NCBI GenBank assembly: GCA_937921835.1
Contig: CAKZVG010000081.1
Location: 1 to 12,091, forward strand
Direction of reading: 5' to 3'
From: an uncultured Bryobacteraceae bacterium
GTDB lineage: Bacteria; Acidobacteriota; Terriglobia; Bryobacterales; Bryobacteraceae
Length of the DNA stretch: 12,091 nt
The notes under the pieces are model-generated. The model did not search any database. It was not told where the DNA came from and saw only the letters and a program-made list of their open reading frames with translations. Shown piece by piece: positions 1 through 5,873 of this stretch. The position numbers and the translations under genes were made by a program. Position 1 is the stretch's first letter, and the number at the start of each line of letters is the position of its first letter.

Positions 1-433
1 GCAGCGTCGCGTCCCCGCCGTCGTCCACCACGAGCTGCGGACCCTTCCCCTCCGGATGACTGAGCGCCATGTAGGTGCACCACCAATAGTCCTCCAGGGT
101 CTCGCCCTTCCAGGCGAACACCGGGATTCCCGCGGCGGCGATAGCGGCGGCGGCGTGGTCCTGGGTCGAAAAGATGTTGCAACTCGCCCAGCGGACGCTG
201 GCCCCAAGTTCGGCGAGCGTTTCGATCAGCACCGCGGTCTGAATCGTCATATGCAGCGATCCGGTCACGCGCACGCCCGCCAGCGGCTTCTCGGCCGCGT
301 ATTTGCGCCGGATGGCCATCAAACCGGGCATCTCCTGCTCGGCAATGGTGATTTCCTTGCGGCCCCACTCGGCCAGCGACATATCGGCGACCTTAAAGCC
401 GGCCGCGGTTGGATTCAGCGTCATGACGCCCAT
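1..433 (-). CDS. ahcY: Adenosylhomocysteinase (S-adenosylhomocysteine hydrolase), N-terminal part, cut by window edge
   Basis: The enzyme hydrolyses S-adenosyl-L-homocysteine to adenosine and homocysteine with bound NAD. This removes the product inhibitor of methyltransferases and feeds the methyl cycle in the cytoplasm. The first 144 residues are visible; the rest lies off the left edge. Family hallmarks are [13 protein letters not shown] (residues 61-73, substrate-binding region), [16 protein letters not shown] (84-99), and the acidic DDGGD (137-141). The ATG at 433 is preferred over the in-frame ATG at 424 because AGGAG (446-442) lies 8 nt upstream of it. The gene is divergent from an ArsR/methyltransferase-domain regulator. 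A good promoter for it (-35 TTGACG at 499-494, -10 TATTAT at 476-471) overlaps the regulator's own promoter and a palindrome, so SAH- or SAM-responsive control is likely. Identity is near certain from the motifs. Confidence 0.96.
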   Translation of the reverse strand, partial: MGVMTLNPTAAGFKVADMSLAEWGRKEITIAEQEMPGLMAIRRKYAAEKPLAGVRVTGSLHMTIQTAVLIETLAELGASVRWASCNIFSTQDHAAAAIAAAGIPVFAWKGETLEDYWWCTYMALSHPEGKGPQLVVDDGGDATL

Positions 434-441
434 CTCACAGT

Positions 442-446
442 CTCCT
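442..446 (-). promoter_or_regulatory. Ribosome binding site of ahcY
   Basis: AGGAG on the minus strand, 8 nt before the ATG at 433. It favours that start over the in-frame ATG nine bases downstream. Its upstream edge touches the palindrome at 446-471. Confidence 0.7.
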
Positions 447-471
447 ATCGACAAATCTAGATACATTGATA
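446..471. promoter_or_regulatory. Candidate operator: 26-bp interrupted palindrome between ahcY and the SahR-like gene
   Basis: The core ATCTAGAT (455-462) is a perfect palindrome. The outer arms TATC (446-449) and GATA (468-471) are symmetric about the same centre (458.5), and one further pair matches at 451/466. Nine of thirteen base pairs are symmetric. The site covers the -35, the spacer and the start of the -10 of the plus-strand promoter, and lies on the -10 and start region of the minus-strand promoter. One dimeric ArsR-type repressor bound here could block both. That it is the SahR-like protein's site is inference. Confidence 0.5.
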
Positions 472-475
472 TAAT
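448..475 (+). promoter_or_regulatory. Promoter of the SahR-like regulator (sigma-70 type)
   Basis: TCGACA (448-453, five of six to consensus), a 16-bp spacer, then a perfect TATAAT (470-475). Predicted transcription start is about 482, leaving only about 7 nt of leader before the ATG at 490. No Shine-Dalgarno sequence precedes that ATG. Confidence 0.65.
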
Positions 476-499
476 AACCTGGAAACGCCATGCCGTCAA
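471..499 (-). promoter_or_regulatory. Promoter of ahcY (sigma-70 type), overlapping the divergent promoter
   Basis: Read on the minus strand: TTGACG (499-494), a 17-bp spacer, then TATTAT (476-471). Each hexamer matches consensus at five of six positions. Predicted start is near 464, giving a leader of about 30 nt with AGGAG before the ATG at 433. The -35 lies inside the first codons of the divergent gene. The -10 overlaps the opposing TATAAT, so the two promoters probably exclude each other. Confidence 0.6.
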
Positions 500-1419
500 T
501 CCTGCGTTCCCTCCGGCTGCTGGCCGATCCCACGCGCGTGCGCATCCTGCTGGTTCTCGAACGCGAAGAGCTTTCCGTGGCGGAGTTGCAGGAGATCCTG
601 GGGCTGGGGCAGAGCACCATTTCGACGCACCTGGCGCAACTGAAACTGGCAGACCTGGTGGAGGACCGGCGCTCGGGCAAGAACAGCTTCTACCGCTCGA
701 AGCTGCGCGCCGAGCCGGGCGGAGCGGCGCTGGCGGCCGTGCTGGCCGAAAGCGCGGCCGAAATCCCGGCCGCGGCGGTCGACGCCGAGGCGCTGGAACT
801 GGCGCTGGCCAAGCGCAAGGACCGGGTGCGGGCCTACTTCGACGAACTCGCCGGGCGCTTCGGGCGCGAGTACGTGCCAGGGCGCTCCTGGAAGGCGCTG
901 GCCGAGACGCTGCTGAAGCTGATGCCGCCGCTGGTGGTGGCGGACCTGGGCGCGGGGGAGGGAACGCTGGCGCTGCTGCTGGCGCAGCGGGCCGAGCGAG
1001 TGATCGCGGTGGACAACGCGGAGAAGATGGTCGAATACGGAGCGTCGGTAGCGCGCGAGCGGGGGGTGACCAACCTGGAGTACCGGCGGGGCGAACTCGA
1101 AAAGCTTCCCATCGGCGATGGCGAGGTGGACGTGGCCTTTCTGAGCCAGGCGCTGCACCATGCGCGGCGTCCGGAGCGGGCGGTGGCCGAGGCGCACCGC
1201 ATCCTGAAGCCCGGCGGCCGGCTGGTGGTGCTGGACCTGGTGAGGCACAATTTCGAGCAGGCTCATGAACTGTACGCCGACCTGTGGCTGGGCTTCACCG
1301 AGGTGGAAATCCGCCGCTACTTCAGGGGGGCTGGGTTCCGCCGGATCGAGACCGCCGCGGTGGACCGCGAAGCCGAGCCGCCCCACTTTCAGACGCTCCT
1401 GGGAATCGCCGAAAAGTGA
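490..1419 (+). CDS. SahR-like regulator: ArsR-family HTH fused to SAM-methyltransferase-type domain
   Basis: A 309-residue cytoplasmic transcription factor. Residues 1-75 are an ArsR-type winged helix: [10 protein letters not shown] (11-20), recognition-helix region [15 protein letters not shown] (38-52), and a wing at [13 protein letters not shown] (58-70). Residues about 115-309 form a class I SAM-methyltransferase fold: glycine loop DLGAGEGTL (152-160), the acidic ribose-binding residue in VIAVD (D175), FLSQALHH (217-224) and [14 protein letters not shown] (237-250). In the proteobacterial SahR family this architecture represses methyl-cycle genes and responds to S-adenosylhomocysteine. 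Here the neighbour is divergent ahcY, which supports the same role. The methyltransferase domain may sense ligand rather than catalyse; that cannot be settled from sequence. The domain call is firm and the SahR assignment is inferred from architecture plus context. Confidence 0.88.
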   Translation: MPSILRSLRLLADPTRVRILLVLEREELSVAELQEILGLGQSTISTHLAQLKLADLVEDRRSGKNSFYRSKLRAEPGGAALAAVLAESAAEIPAAAVDAEALELALAKRKDRVRAYFDELAGRFGREYVPGRSWKALAETLLKLMPPLVVADLGAGEGTLALLLAQRAERVIAVDNAEKMVEYGASVARERGVTNLEYRRGELEKLPIGDGEVDVAFLSQALHHARRPERAVAEAHRILKPGGRLVVLDLVRHNFEQAHELYADLWLGFTEVEIRRYFRGAGFRRIETAAVDREAEPPHFQTLLGIAEK

Positions 1420-1427
1420 CTTCCGGC

Positions 1428-1436
1428 TGGTATAAT
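1428..1436 (+). promoter_or_regulatory. Extended -10 promoter upstream of the YjbQ-family gene
   Basis: TGG followed by TATAAT (1431-1436) makes an extended -10 (TGnTATAAT) with no convincing -35. It begins 9 bp after the stop of the preceding gene, so the YjbQ/DUF2203 pair probably has its own transcript with a leader of about 70 nt. Confidence 0.5.
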
Positions 1437-1441
1437 CATGG

Positions 1442-1453
1442 GGAACTGGTTCC
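1442..1453. repeat. Short inverted repeat at the predicted transcription start
   Basis: GGAAC-TG-GTTCC is a 5-bp perfect inverted repeat with a 2-nt centre. It starts about 6 bp after the extended -10 at 1431-1436, a typical operator position. It is short enough to arise by chance. Confidence 0.3.
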
Positions 1454-1495
1454 ACAATTCTGGATCGCCCCCTCCGTGGCGCTTATCTGATGTCT

Positions 1496-1503
1496 AGAAG
1501 GGA
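1496..1503 (+). promoter_or_regulatory. Ribosome binding site of the YjbQ-family gene
   Basis: AGAAGGGA, 9 nt before the ATG at 1513. It selects that start over the out-of-frame ATG at 1505. Confidence 0.55.
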
Positions 1504-1512
1504 TATGGATCG

Positions 1513-2076
1513 ATGAATTCACTCAGAGTTCCGGAAGCCGCCGCGGCCGCGCCCGCGGAGAAGAACGGGAACGGCTCGGCGCCGCCCAATCCGGTCCGGC
1601 TGAGCGTGGTGGAGACGGCCGGCGCGGCCGCCCCGGCGCAGCCTTCCTACCGCGTCTTCAACCGGATCGTCGATTGGATCACGGTCGAGCGGATGCAGTT
1701 CATCAACATCACCGAGAGAATCAACGAGATCGTCCGCCGGAGCGGGATCCGGGACGGCCTGGTGCACTTGCAGAGCCTGCACACCACGACGGCGGTGTTT
1801 CTGAACGAGTGGCAGGACGCCCTGATCCACGACGCCCGCCTCTTTCTGGAGCGTCTGGCGCCGCGGGAGGACTATTACCGCCACAACGATCCCGAGTACT
1901 CCGACTGCGAGCGTAAGAACGCCGACACCCACATGCGGGGGATGATGATGGGACAGACGCTCTGTTTGCAGGTGCGCAACGCCAGCGTTCTGCTGGGCAC
2001 CTGGCAGAGCATCATCCTGGCCGAGTTCGACGGTCCCCGCAGCCGGTCGCTGTCGGTGCAGGTTTCAGGCGTCTGA
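1513..2076 (+). CDS. YjbQ/UPF0047 family protein (secondary thiamine-phosphate synthase-like)
   Basis: A 187-residue protein. Residues about 47-187 match the YjbQ/UPF0047 fold: LHTTTAVFLNEW (89-100, with the conserved His90), YRHNDPEYSDCERKNADTHMRG (122-143, with His140), and the signature LGTWQSIILAEFDGPRSR (161-178). Family members can show weak thiamine-phosphate synthase activity, but their physiological role is unsettled, so the enzyme name is a family label. Residues 1-45 are an Ala/Pro-rich, low-complexity extension not typical of the core family, which is usually about 130-140 residues. The start is backed by AGAAGGGA at 1496-1503. A later start near the domain edge cannot be excluded, but I see no better site. 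It is followed 11 bp later by the DUF2203 gene, so the two are probably co-transcribed. Confidence 0.9.
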   Translation: MNSLRVPEAAAAAPAEKNGNGSAPPNPVRLSVVETAGAAAPAQPSYRVFNRIVDWITVERMQFINITERINEIVRRSGIRDGLVHLQSLHTTTAVFLNEWQDALIHDARLFLERLAPREDYYRHNDPEYSDCERKNADTHMRGMMMGQTLCLQVRNASVLLGTWQSIILAEFDGPRSRSLSVQVSGV

Positions 2077-2087
2077 CCTTCCCCGGG

Positions 2088-2528
2088 ATGCCGCGGCGCT
2101 TCACCCTCGATCAGGCCGAAAGACTTCTTGAAAGAGTGCGGCCGTTGCTTGAAGAGGCGTTGAATCTGAAAGCCGAATACGCCTCGGCGGAAGAAGAGCT
2201 TCAGGAGTTTGCCCAGCGCGTGACGGTGCTGGGGGGCTCCCGGGTGGACCGCGGGCGGCACCTCGCCTTGCGGGCTCGCCGCGATGGGGCGGCGGCCCGC
2301 CTGCGGGAAACCATCGAAGCGGTGCAGAGCACCGGCTGCCTCATCAAGGACCTTGACCTCGGCCTGCTGGATTTCCCGGCGCTCTATCGCGGCCAGGAAG
2401 TATACCTTTGCTGGCGGCTCGGCGAGCCGGCTATCGGGTACTGGCACGGGGTGGAGGAAGGCTTCCGCGGGCGAAAGCCGATCGACGACGACTTTCGGCG
2501 GAATCACCGGGGCGATCCCCCCCACTGA
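2088..2528 (+). CDS. DUF2203 family protein
   Basis: A 146-residue soluble protein of unknown function. The N-terminus RFTLDQAERLLERVRPLLEE (4-23) and a long, charged helical stretch (about 5-80) look like a helical hairpin. The diagnostic C-terminal block is GCLIKDLDLGLLDFPAL (83-99), then VYLCWRLGEPAIGYWH (105-120) and EEGFRGRKPI (123-132). These are the conserved features of DUF2203. There is no signal peptide or membrane segment. The start lies 11 bp after the stop of the YjbQ-family gene, with no clear Shine-Dalgarno sequence, consistent with translational coupling in a two-gene operon. The family has no established biochemical role, so context offers only a weak link to YjbQ. The stop is 17 bp from the stop of the convergent NIPSNAP gene. 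Confidence 0.88.
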   Translation: MPRRFTLDQAERLLERVRPLLEEALNLKAEYASAEEELQEFAQRVTVLGGSRVDRGRHLALRARRDGAAARLRETIEAVQSTGCLIKDLDLGLLDFPALYRGQEVYLCWRLGEPAIGYWHGVEEGFRGRKPIDDDFRRNHRGDPPH

Positions 2529-2545
2529 CGGGCGCTACGGTGGCC

Positions 2546-3325
2546 TCAGCGGATGGGCGAAAAGGGCAGCGGCGAAAGAATGTAGTTGGTGATGTTGGAG
2601 ACGATTTCGGCGTCGCTCAAGCCCGGCAGGGCGCGCATTTTCTGCCACTCCGGATCGCTTCCGAAGGCGCGCCAAGCCTTCTCGCGCGCCTCCAGGCTCT
2701 CGAAGGCCAGCATATAAGTGAGATTGGGCATGTTGCGGCCCACGATGGTTTCCCCGAAAAAAATCGGCAGCATGTTCAGGCGGCGGAAGATGGCCGTTTC
2801 GCCGTCGTCGAACATCTTCATCTTGCGTTGCAGCGTAAGCGGGTTGTTGGACTCATAGACCCGCACCTCGAAAACCCGCGAACCCTTCTCAAGCGGCTTA
2901 GGCGCCTCGATGCCGGGGAAGCCGTCGAAGCCGCGCAGCAGCGACGCTTCCTGCCGCATGTAGGCCAGCCCGGGCTTGCCGTGCAATTCGGCGAGCGCTT
3001 GGGCGTACTGCTTGTCGGCGGCGAGCTTCTGGCCCGCCTGCTCGTAGGCGGCCAGCGACGGAAAGCTCATCAGCGTCACGATGACCGGACCTTCCAGGCC
3101 GATGGCGCCGCTGAAGAGCCCGACCGGTCCCACGCCGATGCGCTGGGCGGCGGGGAGGGCGGCGCTCTTCAGGAAGTCGCTGATCCGCGCGCGCTGATTG
3201 TCGGCGTTGTTGCGCAGGCGGATGAAACGCAGCTCCAGAATCGACTTCGAGGCCGGAGCGGCGGAGACGGACGAGGCGCCCGCGGCGGCGAGGCCGGAGG
3301 CCACGGTAAAAGCTCGGCGGTTCAT
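2546..3325 (-). CDS. NIPSNAP family protein with twin-arginine signal
   Basis: A 259-residue protein, probably exported. The N-terminus MNRRAFTVASGLAAAGASSVSA resembles a Tat signal: twin arginines at 3-4, hydrophobic stretch 6-22, likely cleavage near the Ala residues at 22-25. Two dimeric alpha/beta-barrel repeats follow. The first is at about 28-130 (ILELRFIRLRN, 29-39). The second, clearer one is at about 148-255, with VFEVRVYESNNPLTLQRK (151-168), YMLAFESLEAREKAWRAF (204-221) and DPEWQKM (224-230), a typical NIPSNAP pattern. The function of bacterial NIPSNAP proteins is not established. The ATG at 3325 is chosen because it creates the signal; the frame stays open upstream but reads through the divergent methyltransferase. 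A TAAAGT extended -10 lies 10 bp upstream. Confidence 0.9.
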   Translation of the reverse strand: MNRRAFTVASGLAAAGASSVSAAPASKSILELRFIRLRNNADNQRARISDFLKSAALPAAQRIGVGPVGLFSGAIGLEGPVIVTLMSFPSLAAYEQAGQKLAADKQYAQALAELHGKPGLAYMRQEASLLRGFDGFPGIEAPKPLEKGSRVFEVRVYESNNPLTLQRKMKMFDDGETAIFRRLNMLPIFFGETIVGRNMPNLTYMLAFESLEAREKAWRAFGSDPEWQKMRALPGLSDAEIVSNITNYILSPLPFSPIR

Positions 3326-3335
3326 ATATGGATCG

Positions 3336-3341
3336 ACTTTA
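3336..3341 (-). promoter_or_regulatory. Candidate -10 box of the NIPSNAP gene
   Basis: TAAAGT on the minus strand preceded by TGC, an extended -10 arrangement. It ends 10 nt before the ATG at 3325, implying a very short leader. No convincing -35. Confidence 0.35.
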
Positions 3342-3357
3342 GCAGAATCGGGGCGGT

Positions 3358-3363
3358 TAGAAT
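3358..3363 (+). promoter_or_regulatory. Candidate -10 box of the methyltransferase gene
   Basis: TAGAAT, ending 19 nt before the ATG at 3383 and overlapping the alternative ATG at 3362. If it is real, transcription starts near 3370, so the downstream ATG is the true start. Confidence 0.35.
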
Positions 3364-3382
3364 GGATGTTCGCCGCCGGGCC

Positions 3383-4171
3383 ATGGACGAGATTACCGCT
3401 TACTACGCGCGCCACAGCGAGGAGGGACGCCTGGAATCGGGCTGCGGGGCGCTGGAATTCGCCCGCACGCAGGAACTGGTGTTGCGCTACCTGCCGCCGC
3501 CGCCGGCCACCGTCGTCGACATCGGGGGCGGCACGGGCGCCTACAGCCGCTGGCTGGCGGGGCTCGGGCATCGCGTTCATCTGCTCGATCTGGCGGAGCC
3601 TCAGGTGCGCGAAGCGCGCCGCCGCGGCGGACTGCGCTCCTCGATTGTGGGCGACGCGCGAGCGCTTCCCTACGGCGAGATCCAGGCCGACGCGGCGCTT
3701 CTGCTGGGGCCGCTCTATCATCTGACGGCGCGCGGGGCCCGTATGCGGGCGCTGGCCGAAGCGCGGCGGATTCTGCGCCCCGGCGGGCTGCTGTTCGCGG
3801 CCGCGATTTCGCGCTACGCCTCGCTGCTCGACGCGCTTGCGGCGGGCTGGATCGACGAGCCGGGGTCGCTGGCGATGGTGGAGCGCGACCTGCGCGACGG
3901 CCAGCACCGCAACGAGGGCGGCCATCCGCAGGGCTTCACGACGGCCTATTTCCACCGCGCCGGCGAACTGGCCGCCGAGGTGCGCGAGGCCGGGTTTCAC
4001 TTGATCGCCGTCTCGGCGGTGGAAGGTCCGGGCTGGGTCGCGCGGCAACTCGATCTGCGCTGCCGCGACGAGCGTCTGAAGCATCAATTGCTCGGCCTGC
4101 TGCGCCGCGTCGAAGAAGCGCCCGAGCTGATCGGCATGAGCCTGCACTACCTGGCGACCGCCCGGGCCTGA
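3383..4171 (+). CDS. Class I SAM-dependent methyltransferase
   Basis: A 262-residue soluble protein with a Methyltransf_11/25-type Rossmann fold. Counting from the ATG at 3383, motif I is VVDIGGGTGAYSRWL (44-58), the acidic ribose-binding region is LLDLAEP (67-73), the GDAR motif is at 90-93, the motif II region is LLLGPLYHL (106-114), and RRILRPGGLLF (128-138) is motif III. The C-terminal half (about 145-245) is a family-specific cap. The substrate is unknown. I place the start at 3383 because MDEITAYYARHSEEGRLESG resembles the usual N-terminus of this family and a TAGAAT box sits 19 nt upstream. An in-frame ATG at 3362 would add seven residues (MDVRRRA). The gene is divergent from the NIPSNAP gene and is followed at its stop by a perfect hairpin. 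Confidence 0.88.
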   Translation: MDEITAYYARHSEEGRLESGCGALEFARTQELVLRYLPPPPATVVDIGGGTGAYSRWLAGLGHRVHLLDLAEPQVREARRRGGLRSSIVGDARALPYGEIQADAALLLGPLYHLTARGARMRALAEARRILRPGGLLFAAAISRYASLLDALAAGWIDEPGSLAMVERDLRDGQHRNEGGHPQGFTTAYFHRAGELAAEVREAGFHLIAVSAVEGPGWVARQLDLRCRDERLKHQLLGLLRRVEEAPELIGMSLHYLATARA

Positions 4172-4191
4172 TGGCGCGCGCTGCGCGCCAT
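4171..4191. terminator. Perfect 9-bp hairpin at the stop of the methyltransferase gene
   Basis: Arms ATGGCGCGC (4171-4179) and GCGCGCCAT (4183-4191) with a 3-nt GCT loop, overlapping the last base of the TGA. There is no U-tract, so it is not a canonical intrinsic terminator. It could stabilise the 3' end or aid Rho-dependent termination. Confidence 0.4.
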
Positions 4192-4233
4192 CGGCGAGCG
4201 CACGCCGGCGCCGGCGGCAGGATGGCGGCGCGC

Positions 4234-4239
4234 TATGAT
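4234..4239 (+). promoter_or_regulatory. Candidate -10 box of the glycoside hydrolase gene
   Basis: TATGAT, ending 6 nt before the ATG at 4246. At normal spacing transcription would begin on the start codon, giving a leaderless mRNA. No Shine-Dalgarno sequence is present. Confidence 0.4.
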
Positions 4240-4245
4240 TCCCCG

Positions 4246-4899
4246 ATGACGAAGACTGCTTGCGCTTGTATCCTCTTCTCCCTCGCTTGCGCCGCCGCGC
4301 AGCGGCAGCCGGCGCAGGCAAGCGGGGAGGTTCCGCATCGCGGCGTCTGCGAAGTGCGTCTGAGCGCCGGCGGGGCCGTGCGCGACCCGTACCTCGGCGT
4401 CCGCTTGCAGGTGACCTTCACCGCTCCAGGCGGGGAGCGCATCACGGTGGACGGCTTCCATGACGGCGGCGATGTCTTCAAGGCGCGCGCGTATGCCCGG
4501 GAAATCGGGGTGTGGAACTGGCGCGCCAACTCGGACCACCCGGCGCTCGATGGCCGCTCGGGTTCCTTTCGCGCCGTGGCTTCCAACCTAAAAGGAAAGC
4601 TGCGGCGGCACCCCGCCGACCCCGCCAGTTCGCTTACGATAACGGGGACTGGTTTCTGCACATCGGCAACACCGGCTACCGCTACGTCGTGGTCACCGAA
4701 CCGCATTGGCAGGCCTACATCGACCAGGCGGCGGAGATGGGCGCCACCAAGATCCGGACCTGGTTCGCGCAGTCCAGAAGCACCGTGGAGGCGCTGTTCG
4801 ACGCCGGCCGGACCGGGCTTGCGCTCGCCTACTGGCAGAAGATCGAACGGCGCATCGTTTACGCGCTCAATCGCCACCCGCAGATCGTTCTGCAACTGA
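4246..4899 (+). CDS. Secreted DUF5060/DUF4038 glycoside hydrolase-like protein, 5' portion in first frame (frameshifted)
   Basis: This frame encodes the N-terminus of the hydrolase continued in the next entry. MTKTACACILFSLACAAA (1-18) is a Sec-type signal peptide, with likely cleavage around AQAS near residue 26. Residues about 30-115 match a DUF5060-type beta-sandwich: GVRLQVTFTAPGGERITVDGFHDGGDVFKARAYARE, then IGVWNWRANSDHPALDGRSGSFRAV. Meaningful sequence ends at GKLRRHPADP, about residue 126 (near 4623). The remaining codons to 4899 overlap the second frame and look like out-of-frame translation. A single extra C in the C run at 4620-4623 would give ...HPADPRQFAYDNG..., which matches the usual DUF5060-DUF4038 junction. 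The start at 4246 gives the signal peptide and follows a TATGAT box; an in-frame ATG at 4222 adds eight residues. Confidence 0.72.
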   Translation: MTKTACACILFSLACAAAQRQPAQASGEVPHRGVCEVRLSAGGAVRDPYLGVRLQVTFTAPGGERITVDGFHDGGDVFKARAYAREIGVWNWRANSDHPALDGRSGSFRAVASNLKGKLRRHPADPASSLTITGTGFCTSATPATATSWSPNRIGRPTSTRRRRWAPPRSGPGSRSPEAPWRRCSTPAGPGLRSPTGRRSNGASFTRSIATRRSFCN

Positions 4900-5849
4900 T
4901 TCCTTACGCCGAAGACACGGAGGAGATCAAGCGCTATGCGGCCGGAGATCCGATGGCGCGGCTGGTGGCAAGTTACGCACAGGCGCGCTGGTCGGCCTTC
5001 CCAAGCGTGCAGTGGACCATCAGCAACGACCGTGAGATCGTGCGCGGCCAGCCGCTCACCGGGCGCCGGGTCGATTGGGACATGATCGACCGCATGGGCC
5101 GGGACATGGCTCTCCGGGAACCGTGGGGCACGCTCATCACCAACCACCAGGCCCGCTTCTCGGGCTACGATTTCGTGGACGCCTCCTGGTCGGACTTCAT
5201 CACCATCGAGGATCTCGACCAGACCGGAGGCGAGCGCATCCTGGAATACCGGGCGCGGCGCGCGCAACCGGTGGTGCACGACGAGGACCGCTATGAGTTG
5301 TACCGCAACCCCGCCAACCGGCGCTATTTCTTCCGGCGGCTGATGTGGGCCTCGCTGCTCTCGGGAGGACACGCCACCTACGGTGGCTTGCGAACCTACG
5401 AACCCTACGACGGCTCCGGCTGGCGAGGCGTCTCCGGCTACTATGACGCCAATCGCGCCGGGCGCCTGTACCAGGGCGCGCACGATTTCCTCCACATCCA
5501 CAAGTTCTTCCGGGATGCGCGCCTGACGCTGGTTGGAATGACGCCCGACGACGCCGCGGCGGGCGGCGATCCAAAGTGCTGGAAGTGCATCCGGGACGGC
5601 CAGACGCTGATCGTCTACCTGGCGAACCCGGACGGCGCGCGGCCGGGACAGGACAATCCGGCTGCCGGGAACGCCTGGGTGAAATTGAATCTGCCGGAGG
5701 GCGGCTACTCGGTGCGGTGGTTCGATCCGAGAACCGGCGATTGGTTCGACGCACCCGGCGTCGAAGGCGGGCCGCGGAAGTTCGAGGCGCCTTCGCCCTG
5801 GGGATCCCTCAGCAGCGAGGATTGGGTGCTGCTGCTGCGCCGGCGGTAG
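4512..5849 (+). CDS. DUF4038 glycoside hydrolase-like protein, main catalytic portion in second frame (frameshifted from upstream part)
   Basis: The real coding in this frame begins near 4623 (RQFAYDNGDWFLHIGNTGYR, frame residues 38-57). The first ATG in the frame (4512) is probably only a gene-finder start. Residues about 40-345 form a TIM-barrel-like DUF4038 domain, with MGATKIRTWF (76-85), VQWTISNDRE (167-176), FVDASWSDFITI (221-232), VVHDEDRYE (254-262, likely catalytic acidic region) and LMWASLLSGGHATYGG (277-292). Residues about 355-445 are a C-terminal beta domain, with DGQTLIVYLANPDG and GGYSVRWFDPRTGDWF. Such proteins act on plant or bacterial polysaccharides outside the cytoplasm; the substrate here is unknown. 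Fused to the upstream part, the product would be about 534 residues. It lies 24 bp from the convergent ABC transporter stop. The reading frame downstream is intact, so an assembly error or a recent indel is as likely as true loss. Confidence 0.85.
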   Translation: MELARQLGPPGARWPLGFLSRRGFQPKRKAAAAPRRPRQFAYDNGDWFLHIGNTGYRYVVVTEPHWQAYIDQAAEMGATKIRTWFAQSRSTVEALFDAGRTGLALAYWQKIERRIVYALNRHPQIVLQLIPYAEDTEEIKRYAAGDPMARLVASYAQARWSAFPSVQWTISNDREIVRGQPLTGRRVDWDMIDRMGRDMALREPWGTLITNHQARFSGYDFVDASWSDFITIEDLDQTGGERILEYRARRAQPVVHDEDRYELYRNPANRRYFFRRLMWASLLSGGHATYGGLRTYEPYDGSGWRGVSGYYDANRAGRLYQGAHDFLHIHKFFRDARLTLVGMTPDDAAAGGDPKCWKCIRDGQTLIVYLANPDGARPGQDNPAAGNAWVKLNLPEGGYSVRWFDPRTGDWFDAPGVEGGPRKFEAPSPWGSLSSEDWVLLLRRR

Positions 5850-5850
5850 C

Positions 5851-5866
5851 GGGCCCGAACCGGCCC
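5851..5866. terminator. Weak hairpin between convergent stop codons
   Basis: GGGCC (5851-5855) and GGCCC (5862-5866) can pair around a 6-nt loop in the 24-bp gap between the hydrolase and the ABC transporter. A short stem with no T-tract on either strand. It is plausible only because of its position. Confidence 0.2.
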
Positions 5867-5873
5867 CGCGGGT

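Noticed and set aside
434..489. SAH or SAM riboswitch upstream of ahcY
   Set aside because: The predicted leader is only about 30 nt, too short for the known SAH or SAM aptamers. The sequence there is better explained by promoters and an operator.
303..1268. Open frame of 321 codons on the plus strand
   Set aside because: It overlaps the regulator in another frame and becomes Arg/Gly/Ala low complexity; it also runs antisense through ahcY.
1437..1512. TPP riboswitch before the YjbQ-family gene
   Set aside because: The leader of about 70 nt lacks the THI-box CTGAGA and other conserved segments.
3323..4321. Upstream extension of the NIPSNAP reading frame
   Set aside because: The frame is open but runs antisense through the methyltransferase. 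The Tat signal at 3325 marks the true start.
4618..4626. Programmed -1 frameshifting in the hydrolase gene
   Set aside because: There is no X-XXY-YYZ heptamer in the right phase and no obvious stimulatory structure; a simple one-base deletion in the C run explains it better.
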